A stretch of 7,956 nt of DNA from an uncultured Bacteroidota bacterium (GTDB taxonomy: Bacteria; Bacteroidota; Bacteroidia; NS11-12g; UBA955): contig CAJBVU010000020.1 of the NCBI GenBank assembly GCA_903959115.1, forward strand, positions 1 through 7,956, read 5' to 3'. Each line of letters opens with the position of its first letter. Position 1 is the first letter of the stretch. Under the pieces are notes generated by a model that was not told the DNA's origin, ran no database searches, and saw nothing but the letters and a program-made list of their open reading frames with translations. The position numbers were made by a program, and so were the translations under genes. Shown here piece by piece: positions 1 to 5,365 of this stretch.

Positions 1-785
1 AATCCAGCCTCTCGAATTACACCAAGAAGCTTATGAAAATCTAAATCCTTCGCCACCGCTGTCATATCCACCCGAGAACGCATAATCTGCTTCACCTGAA
101 TCGTCCCCATATTCACAATCCCCTTCAAAATCTCCTTCTCCTGCTTCGCATCATCCTCGTCGGTTGCCATATCAATTGCCCTCGACAGCTCCTCTGGTGT
201 TAACTCATTCGCCCTCACTTTCACCCTGCGCTCCAACACCGACCCAAACTTCACGAGCAAGTGGGTAAATGGCCATAAAACCCAAGTAAATGTGCGCATT
301 GGATACACCAGAAAACGCGCCGATGACCTATAATGCTGCGTCGCAAATACCTTAGGCATCACCTCGCCAAAAACCAAAATGATAATGGTGACCACAATCG
401 CCTCCACAAAGAACTTTAGCCACGGCAAAGCCTCCAAATCAAATAATTTCTCGGTCAGCAAGATACTAATCAGAACAAAAGCGACATTCACCAAGCTGTT
501 CAGCAACAATATCGTAGCTAATAAATGCTTGGGCCGCTCCAAAATCGATAAAATCATTTTCGATGCCACCGTCTTGTCGTCCCGCAAATCCTCCACATCA
601 CTGTCGCGATGCGAGAAAAATGCATTCTCAGACCCCGCGCAAATCGCAGCAATCAACAAACACAATAACATGATTAATACATACACCGTAATCTCCGGTG
701 CGTCTGCCATTGTCACCGTTTTCACGATGCTCATCAACACAAATTGACCCGTGGGCCCGGGTTCATCAATACTCATAATCAGCAT
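1..785 (-). CDS. gldE: GldE-like gliding motility membrane protein (CNNM/CBS, HlyC/CorC family), C-terminus cut by window edge
   Basis: The reading frame is open from an ATG at 785-783 to the left edge, giving 261 visible residues and no stop, so the gene is partial. The N-terminal half is a CNNM (DUF21) membrane domain. Hydrophobic segments lie at about residues 32-50, 88-111 and 122-142. The family signatures GSENAFFS (51-58) and GEVMPK (140-145) are present. A first CBS domain seems to begin near residue 229 (VKQIMRSRVDM) and is cut off. The family includes the CorC/HlyC-type proteins. In Flavobacterium johnsoniae GldE works with GldD in gliding and type IX secretion, and the order mutY-ssb-gldE matches that setting; gldD would be expected just left of the window. 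The ATG overlaps the ssb stop as TAATG, which suggests translational coupling. ATG codons at 776 and 734 are alternative starts. Family assignment is firm; the GldE role rests mainly on neighbours. Confidence 0.88.
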   Translation of the reverse strand, partial: MLIMSIDEPGPTGQFVLMSIVKTVTMADAPEITVYVLIMLLCLLIAAICAGSENAFFSHRDSDVEDLRDDKTVASKMILSILERPKHLLATILLLNSLVNVAFVLISILLTEKLFDLEALPWLKFFVEAIVVTIIILVFGEVMPKVFATQHYRSSARFLVYPMRTFTWVLWPFTHLLVKFGSVLERRVKVRANELTPEELSRAIDMATDEDDAKQEKEILKGIVNMGTIQVKQIMRSRVDMTAVAKDLDFHKLLGVIREAG

Positions 786-1240
786 TAAAATGGCAATTCC
801 TCATCTTGTACATCCGATCCACCATCCAAAGAATTGGGACCCTCTTGATGAAACGTTTCAGATGCATGGCCTTCATTGCCCTGTTCGCGGTTCCCGCCTT
901 CCTCAGACCTGCTGGTTAGCATCGAACCCATCATTTGAAAAGTGGCAACGCGTATTTTGCGGGCCTGGCGTTCTTGCCCGTCCGCATCAGTATATCGATC
1001 TGTCCGAATTTTACCCTCCACATAGAGCAAACTGCCCTTCTTTAAATATTTCTCAGCCGTTTCCGCCTGCTTATCCCACATCTCCAAATTGTGCCACTCT
1101 GTACTCTCCATCCGTTGCCCGTCCTTGGTGTAATAATCGTTGGTTGCTAACGTCACATTGGCCACAACCCTGCCATTTTCTAATCTGCGAACCACGGGGT
1201 CTTTCCCCAAACGGCCCAATAAAATCACCTTGTTAATCAT
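785..1240 (-). CDS. ssb: Single-stranded DNA-binding protein
   Basis: This 151-residue protein is a full-length SSB. The N-terminal OB-fold covers about residues 1-106, starting MINKVILLGRLGKDP and including the conserved stretch TEWHNLEMWDKQAE (47-60) with DNA-stacking tryptophans, then YLKKGSLLYVEGKIRTD. A polar, Gly/Glu/Asn-rich linker follows (about 107-144). The last residues, DEELPF, are the acidic tip that in SSBs recruits repair and replication partners. SSB coats single-stranded DNA as a tetramer during replication, recombination and repair. It lies 34 bp downstream of mutY on the same strand, and its TAA overlaps the gldE ATG by one base, so the three genes are probably co-transcribed. 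No Shine-Dalgarno-like sequence precedes the ATG (CAGTGTACTATG), as usual in Bacteroidota. Identity is certain; whether this is the main replication SSB or a second copy cannot be seen here. Confidence 0.97.
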   Translation of the reverse strand: MINKVILLGRLGKDPVVRRLENGRVVANVTLATNDYYTKDGQRMESTEWHNLEMWDKQAETAEKYLKKGSLLYVEGKIRTDRYTDADGQERQARKIRVATFQMMGSMLTSRSEEGGNREQGNEGHASETFHQEGPNSLDGGSDVQDEELPF

Positions 1241-1274
1241 AGTACACTGTTGTTTAAATCGCTGTTGAACAATT

Positions 1275-2312
1275 TTATAAAGTAAATTTAATCATTTTTT
1301 CCATCAAACGATGCAAAGGCAGGCGTTGAATTTCTTCTAAATCAAACCATTGCCAATCCACCGGTGATACAAACTTATCGTCCGAAAGGCATAAATACCA
1401 ACACGTAGCGTAAATTGTTTGATGAGTTAATTGATGCGTAAACGTTCGCTCCGACAATACCGAAAAATTATCCACAACTCCCGCTGAAGCCATAACCTCA
1501 TCCAAATCCATCCCACCATCGGCCCCTTCAACCATTGGAAACTCAACCAAGCCCTGCCATATACCCCCACTTCGAGGCGATGTAAATGCCCAGCGTTCTC
1601 CATGCTGAATACACAAGTAATAAAAGTGTTTGGCGATGGGTTTTTGCTTTTTTACCACCACCGGAATTTGCTTTTGTAATTGTTGCAAATGAGCCACGCA
1701 GATCTCGGCAAGCGGACAAATTTCGCAGCTTGGATTCTGCGGCAAACAAATTGTAGCTCCCACTTCGATCATCGCCTGGTTAAAAATATTCGGATCAGCC
1801 CCCTGAATCGCATCAAAAAGAAGAGAAAAAAGAGATTTTTCGAACGCTGAAGTGTGAATCGCATCGTATAAACCGAACAATCTGGCCCCAACTCGCTTCA
1901 CATTTCCGTCGATTGCAGGCACTTTTTCCCCAAAAGCGAACGAAGCGATGGCCGCCGCGGTGTATTTACCCACACCCCGCAAACGCAAAATGTCTGTGTA
2001 ATTAGACGGAAACACCCCATGGAACTCGTCCATAACCTGCTTAGAAGAAGCATGTAAATTGCGAGCCCGGGAGTAATACCCCAGCCCCTGCCACAGCTTC
2101 AAAACCTCCTGCTCAGTAGCCTCAGACAAGGCAGAAACATTGGGCATAGCAGCAATAAACCGCTCGTAATAACCAATGCCCTGAGCAACACGAGTCTGCT
2201 GTAATATGACCTCAGAAATCCATATTTTGTATGGATCACGGGTATGTCGCCAAGGAAGGTCCCTCGACTCAAGATTGTACCATCTTGACAAAGTTTGGAT
2301 AACTCTTTGCAT
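1275..2312 (-). CDS. mutY: A/G-specific adenine DNA glycosylase MutY
   Basis: MutY removes adenine mispaired with 8-oxoguanine or guanine in base-excision repair. From the ATG at 2312-2310 the protein has 345 residues, the normal size. The catalytic glutamate is E34 in SEVILQQTRV. The helix-hairpin-helix is LRGVGKYTAAAIASFAFG (111-128), followed by the catalytic aspartate D135 in PAIDGNVKR. The iron-sulfur cluster ligands are complete: C189-X6-C196-X2-C199-X5-C205. The C-terminal NUDIX-like domain that reads 8-oxoG spans roughly 228-345 and includes FTHQLTHQT (291-299) in the position of the E. coli FSH loop. The frame extends upstream to an ATG at 2357, but the extra 15 residues (MECKKNTKAVLLPKF) are not MutY-like and would fill the divergent promoter gap, so 2312 is preferred. 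It is the first gene of the leftward cluster with ssb and gldE. All active-site residues are intact. Confidence 0.97.
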   Translation of the reverse strand: MQRVIQTLSRWYNLESRDLPWRHTRDPYKIWISEVILQQTRVAQGIGYYERFIAAMPNVSALSEATEQEVLKLWQGLGYYSRARNLHASSKQVMDEFHGVFPSNYTDILRLRGVGKYTAAAIASFAFGEKVPAIDGNVKRVGARLFGLYDAIHTSAFEKSLFSLLFDAIQGADPNIFNQAMIEVGATICLPQNPSCEICPLAEICVAHLQQLQKQIPVVVKKQKPIAKHFYYLCIQHGERWAFTSPRSGGIWQGLVEFPMVEGADGGMDLDEVMASAGVVDNFSVLSERTFTHQLTHQTIYATCWYLCLSDDKFVSPVDWQWFDLEEIQRLPLHRLMEKMIKFTL

Positions 2313-2362
2313 AAACTTTGGCAAAAGAACGGCTTTTGTATTTTTTTTGCACTCCAATTCTT
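2313..2362. promoter_or_regulatory. Divergent promoter region between mutY and the HU gene
   Basis: Only 50 bp separate the two divergent start codons, so promoters for both directions should lie here or overlap the genes. On the plus strand a TA followed by eight T and a G (2339-2349) resembles a degenerate TAnnTTTG -7 element, with a TTTGG (2317-2321) about 18 bp upstream as a possible -33 element. On the minus strand TTCTTTTG (complement of 2322-2329) matches TAnnTTTG except at one base and sits 9 bp before the mutY ATG. If real, the two promoters overlap. The assignment is inferred from consensus matching by eye. Confidence 0.35.
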
Positions 2363-2662
2363 ATGACAAAGTCAGAAATCGTTAACGAAATTGCAGTGCG
2401 CACCGGATTAGAGAAGACAGCGATTGCCGAAACAATCGACAACTTCTTCGTTGTTGTTAAAAATTCTATGGTATCAGGTAGCAATATCTACCTCCGTGGA
2501 TTTGGAACTTTCGAGCTCAAAATGCGCAAGACCAAAGTGGCTCGTAACATCAAACGCAATACAAGTTTGGTAGTACCCGCTCACCATGTTGCCCGCTTTA
2601 AGCCAGCCAAAGAATTTGCCGCCCAAGTAAAGGAAAGCAAAATTTTGGCCGATAAGCTCTAA
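2363..2662 (+). CDS. HU/IHF-family histone-like DNA-binding protein
   Basis: This is a 99-residue member of the HU/IHF family: small basic dimers that bend and compact DNA in the nucleoid. The N-terminal helices (MTKSEIVNEIAVRTGLEKTA onward, to about residue 38) form the dimer body. The signature GFGTFELKMRKTKVARN (46-62) leads into the DNA-binding beta arm (about 53-78). HHVARFKPAKEF (74-85) is the conserved end of the fold, and a short charged tail follows. The usual RNPxTG arm tip reads RNIKRNTS, a variation seen in Bacteroidota paralogues. The ATG at 2363 gives the standard N-terminus; a TTG at 2318 would add 15 hydrophobic, non-family residues and is not used. Such genes are called hup or ihf, and I cannot choose between them. 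It is divergent from mutY and 23 bp upstream of the TPR-like gene, so it may head the rightward operon. Confidence 0.95.
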   Translation: MTKSEIVNEIAVRTGLEKTAIAETIDNFFVVVKNSMVSGSNIYLRGFGTFELKMRKTKVARNIKRNTSLVVPAHHVARFKPAKEFAAQVKESKILADKL

Positions 2663-2673
2663 TCTTCTTTCCC

Positions 2674-2681
2674 TACCTTTG
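2674..2681 (+). promoter_or_regulatory. TACCTTTG, exact match to the Bacteroidota -7 promoter element
   Basis: TACCTTTG fits TAnnTTTG exactly and ends 4 bp before the GTG start at 2686. Transcription from such an element normally begins about 7 bp after the G, which would put the RNA start at or within the start codon. I see no clear TTTG -33 partner at the usual 19-21 bp; the nearest TTTG (2644-2647) is 26 bp upstream. It may be a weak internal promoter giving a leaderless mRNA, or a chance match. Confidence 0.4.
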
Positions 2682-2685
2682 CCGC

Positions 2686-3504
2686 GTGGGAAATTCTAAC
2701 CTCCGCGTATGGATTCTAGTTGCCGTCTTAGGACTGCTGGGTGTGTTATTGGTTGTGAACCGATGGAAATCTTCTTCGTTCACCCCAACCGCTGCTGCCG
2801 ATCAAATGCCTAGCGGTATGCCAGGCATGCAAAACGATGGCTTACCCCAGCAACCTATCACACGGATCGAATTCCTAAACGCCATCTTCGAAAAAACAAA
2901 ACCTAGCCCGCTCGTGGCTAGAGTACTAACCGCTAAACCCGGAACCTACCCCAAAGATTCTTTGGTGGCTGCCTTGGTATGGGCCGAAGAAACTGAAAAT
3001 GCGCCCTTGATCGCCTTGCTCAATGCCGACCTCTTCGAAAGCAACATGAGCGATGCGCCCCAAGAAGAAATTGCCCGTAACCTGATATTCGCAGGTGCCG
3101 GCGCCATGGAGACCCCTACACAATCGGCCTATTTGTTTCAGTTAGGTAAAAATTACATCGACAAAGGCCTTGCCGCCAACCCAAACAATGTGCCGCTGCT
3201 GAACGCGCTAATCGTCTACCAAAGCGAATACCTAAACGCCCCAATGCAGTTTCTAGGCACTCTAAAAAATGCCCTAAAAGCCGATTCTACAAACATCGAA
3301 TTGCACTTTATCCATTTAAATCTGCTAAAAAAGTCACAACAGTGGCCAAAAGCGCTGAAAAAATGCGAAAAATTGATATCTTTGCAACCCCAAAATCCTC
3401 GATGGCTGTTCGAAATGAGCGATGTCTTCGGAGTAATGGGTGATTCTGTCAATGCAAAGGTTTACCTCAATTTGGCAATCAAAACACAAAAGTCAGTTCA
3501 ATAA
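2686..3504 (+). CDS. Membrane-anchored tetratricopeptide-like repeat protein
   Basis: This 272-residue protein has a short N-terminus, one hydrophobic helix at about residues 7-25 (VWILVAVLGLLGVLLVV) and then a basic RWK, so it looks like a signal anchor with the rest of the chain outside the cytoplasm. A Pro/Met/Gln-rich linker (about 32-58) leads to an alpha-helical domain. Residues about 148-270 look like TPR helical hairpins, for example GLAANPNNVPLLNALIVYQ, ALKADSTNIELHFIHLNLL and CEKLISLQPQNPRWLFEMS. TPR domains bind protein partners; no catalytic motif is visible and the partner is unknown. GTG at 2686 is the only usable start: no ATG, GTG or TTG lies between it and the upstream in-frame stop at 2653, and the first internal ATG (residue 41) would delete the anchor. 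It lies between the HU gene and the small basic gene plus rng, apparently in one operon. Confidence 0.8.
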   Translation: MGNSNLRVWILVAVLGLLGVLLVVNRWKSSSFTPTAAADQMPSGMPGMQNDGLPQQPITRIEFLNAIFEKTKPSPLVARVLTAKPGTYPKDSLVAALVWAEETENAPLIALLNADLFESNMSDAPQEEIARNLIFAGAGAMETPTQSAYLFQLGKNYIDKGLAANPNNVPLLNALIVYQSEYLNAPMQFLGTLKNALKADSTNIELHFIHLNLLKKSQQWPKALKKCEKLISLQPQNPRWLFEMSDVFGVMGDSVNAKVYLNLAIKTQKSVQ

Positions 3505-3520
3505 ATTAAAACTATAAGAT

Positions 3521-3610
3521 ATGCCAAGCGGTAAAAAAAGAAAACGTCATAAGATTGCCACGCACAAGCGTAAAAAACGTCTGCGCAAGAATCGTCACAA
3601 GAAAAAATAA
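3521..3610 (+). CDS. 29-residue highly basic protein resembling the COX24/AURKAIP1 (mS38-like) family
   Basis: The ORF ATG(3521)-TAA(3608-3610) encodes 29 residues, of which 11 are Lys, 6 Arg and 3 His. It begins MPSGKKRKRHK and ends NRHKKK, with no acidic residue at all. This composition, and its place just before rng in Bacteroidota, match the small proteins annotated as AURKAIP1/COX24-domain proteins; the mitochondrial relative AURKAIP1 is mS38, a component of the small mitoribosomal subunit. A role in binding rRNA is therefore likely but inferred. The ATG is preceded by an A-rich leader (ATTAAAACTATAAGAT), the kind of context that favours translation in Bacteroidota without Shine-Dalgarno pairing. 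It lies 16 bp after the TPR-like gene and 28 bp before the rng start, so it fits the operon. That it is a real gene is well supported by composition, leader and spacing; its exact function is not. Confidence 0.82.
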   Translation: MPSGKKRKRHKIATHKRKKRLRKNRHKKK

Positions 3611-3638
3611 GTTGGTTCTTCCACTTTAACACGGCATT

Positions 3639-5195
3639 TTGTCCAACGAATTAATCATACAAAAAGGTTCGTCGGGGGTTGAAATTGCACTGCTATCGAA
3701 CCGCAAACTCATAGAATTTCACCGCGAAACAGCCGGAGACGGCTTTCAAGTGGGCGATTTCTACTTGGGTAAAGTCAAAAAGATTTCTCCATCACTCAAC
3801 GCCGCCTTCATTCATGTGGGTGGTGAAAAAGATGGCTTTTTAACTTATTTCGATCTCGGCCCTAATTTAACATCCCTGCGAAAGGTGGTCAAATCGGCTA
3901 TCGCTGGTCATCCGCGTGCGGCCGACCTCGATCAGTTTACCATCGAAGAACCCATCGTTAAAACCGGAAAAATAGGACAAGTCCTTAAAACCGGCGAGCC
4001 CCTGCTCATCCAAGTTATCAAGGAACCCATCGCCAACAAAGGCCCTAAGGTTACCTGCGATATCTCCATCCCCGGACGCTATTTCATACTCGTCCCATTC
4101 CAAAACAACATCTCTATCAGTCGGAAAATTGGCAACCCCAAAGAAAAAGCCCGCCTGAAAGACCTCGCCAATAGCATTCGCCCACACAACTTCGGTGTCA
4201 TTATCAGAACCGTAAGCGAAGGTGTTGCCATCGAAGAGCTCGATAAAGACATGCGCGATTTGGTGAAGAAATGGAACGATCTAATCCGTGGACTGAAAAA
4301 CGCACCCCTATCTAGTAAAGTACTCGGTGAAGGCAACCGCCTGCAAACCCTGCTTCGCGATATACTTAACGATTCCTTTACTCAAATTGTAACCAACGAT
4401 GCAGAAATTCATGCATCCGTGAAGGAAACCCTGGGTAAATACAACACCGACGCGGAGAAAATTCTAAAACTCCACCAAGGAAAAAATAGTCTTTTCGACC
4501 AGTATAACGTCAACCGCCAAATTCAAGCCAGCTTCGGAAGAAATGTACCGTTTAGCGGCGGAGCCTATTTGGTGATCGACCATACCGAAGCACTTCACGT
4601 AATCGATGTAAACTCCGGTAGCACCTCCTTCGACCAACAAAATCGAGAGGAAAATGTACTTAAGGTGAACCTCGAAGCCGTTGATGAAATTGCACGACAA
4701 GTGCGATTGCGCGATATGGGTGGGATAATTGTGATCGATTTCATCGACATGCGCGACCCAAAGAAAAAGAACGAGCTGTTCACTGCTTTGAAGGCCGCCA
4801 TGAAGACAGATCGTGCACGACATACCATCCTGCCGATGAGCAAATTTGGTTTGGTGCAAATTACCCGCGAACGCGTGCGTCCCGCCACTGAAATTGCCAC
4901 CCAAGAAGTATGTATCAGCTGCAACGGAACCGGCAAAATGGATTCTAGCGTACAGTTATTGGATCGCATCGAAAACGAGATCAACTATCTGTGGGAAAAC
5001 ATGAACCAGAAGCAAGTCACCTTGCGTGCCAACCCATTGATTACTAACTTCTTTAAGCAAGGTATGCCCTCTTTAAGAATGAAATGGTGGCTCAAGCACA
5101 AGCACTGGCTAAAACTTCAGGCCGATCCTTCTTTGTCGCTTACAGCCTACCAATTGGAGAACGACCTCAAGCAGGTGGTAAACCAAGAAGCTTAA
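3639..5195 (+). CDS. rng: Ribonuclease G/E family endoribonuclease
   Basis: This 518-residue enzyme is the RNase G-type single-strand endoribonuclease of RNA decay and rRNA processing, without the long C-terminal scaffold of E. coli RNase E. The N-terminal S1 RNA-binding domain covers about 38-130 (GDFYLGKVKKISPSLNAAFIHVG is its first strands) and appears to hold an insertion at about 77-110. The catalytic DNase I-like domain contains the magnesium-binding aspartates D323 in HVIDVNSGS and D367 in IIVIDFIDM. The Zn-link cysteines are C425 and C428 in VCISCNGTG. A small C-terminal region follows to residue 518. The start is TTG at 3639: the frame is closed by TAA at 3627, no ATG lies between, and SNELIIQKGSSGVEIALL is the normal family N-terminus. 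It is the last gene of the HU-TPR-small basic protein-rng group. All catalytic residues are intact. Confidence 0.96.
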   Translation: MSNELIIQKGSSGVEIALLSNRKLIEFHRETAGDGFQVGDFYLGKVKKISPSLNAAFIHVGGEKDGFLTYFDLGPNLTSLRKVVKSAIAGHPRAADLDQFTIEEPIVKTGKIGQVLKTGEPLLIQVIKEPIANKGPKVTCDISIPGRYFILVPFQNNISISRKIGNPKEKARLKDLANSIRPHNFGVIIRTVSEGVAIEELDKDMRDLVKKWNDLIRGLKNAPLSSKVLGEGNRLQTLLRDILNDSFTQIVTNDAEIHASVKETLGKYNTDAEKILKLHQGKNSLFDQYNVNRQIQASFGRNVPFSGGAYLVIDHTEALHVIDVNSGSTSFDQQNREENVLKVNLEAVDEIARQVRLRDMGGIIVIDFIDMRDPKKKNELFTALKAAMKTDRARHTILPMSKFGLVQITRERVRPATEIATQEVCISCNGTGKMDSSVQLLDRIENEINYLWENMNQKQVTLRANPLITNFFKQGMPSLRMKWWLKHKHWLKLQADPSLSLTAYQLENDLKQVVNQEA

Positions 5196-5365
5196 GTCTT
5201 TAACAAAACCCAGAACGTTTTCCGGATTTCTCGCAAATTTCATGATTACAATTGTATGATTACTTATACAGTTGATACAATTGGTTGCATTTTTCCTTAA
5301 ACTTACTTCAACCAAGTTGCGATTTTCCGTAATATCGAAGTGTTAAACCCACTTACTTTCGGAAC
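5196..5365. promoter_or_regulatory. Intergenic region with a TACA(A/G)TTG repeat cluster upstream of the TonB receptor gene
   Basis: This 170-bp gap is AT-rich and holds no convincing ORF or terminator. Three same-strand copies of TACARTTG lie at 5247-5254, 5267-5274 and 5276-5283. The first is the core of a perfect 10-bp palindrome, TACAATTGTA (5247-5256). An 8-bp direct repeat, ATGATTAC, flanks that palindrome (5242-5249 and 5256-5263). Near the gene, TACTTTCG (5354-5361) matches the TAnnTTTG -7 element except at one base, 4 bp before the ATG. Operator function is inferred from the repeats alone. Confidence 0.4.

Noticed and set aside
379..747. 122-codon plus-strand ORF at the left
   Set aside because: It is antisense to gldE, whose CNNM motifs are clear. 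The low-complexity Ser/Asn/Thr product resembles no family.
751..1236. 161-codon plus-strand ORF opposite ssb
   Set aside because: Its product is rich in Pro, Trp, Cys and His with no recognisable domain. The opposite strand encodes a textbook SSB over the same span.
2341..2349. T8 run as an intrinsic terminator
   Set aside because: No GC-rich stem precedes it on the plus strand, and it lies between two divergent starts where promoters are expected.
2313..2357. Longer mutY with a start at 2357
   Set aside because: The 15 added residues are not MutY-like and would cover the whole divergent promoter gap. ATG 2312 gives the normal N-terminus.
2318..2362. Longer HU gene starting at TTG 2318
   Set aside because: HU proteins begin directly at MTKxE/MNKxE-like sequences. 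The extension is hydrophobic, uses a weak start and overlaps the T-run promoter region.
2269..2484. 71-codon minus-strand ORF across the mutY-HU junction
   Set aside because: It overlaps both mutY and HU in other frames, and the product has no domain-like pattern.
4464..4904. 146-codon minus-strand ORF inside rng
   Set aside because: It is a shadow of the catalytic-domain coding sequence, which carries intact RNase G motifs.
5196..5235. Terminator after rng
   Set aside because: The best pairing (AAAAC with GTTTT, 5 bp, AT-rich) is too weak and no T-run follows, so I do not call one.
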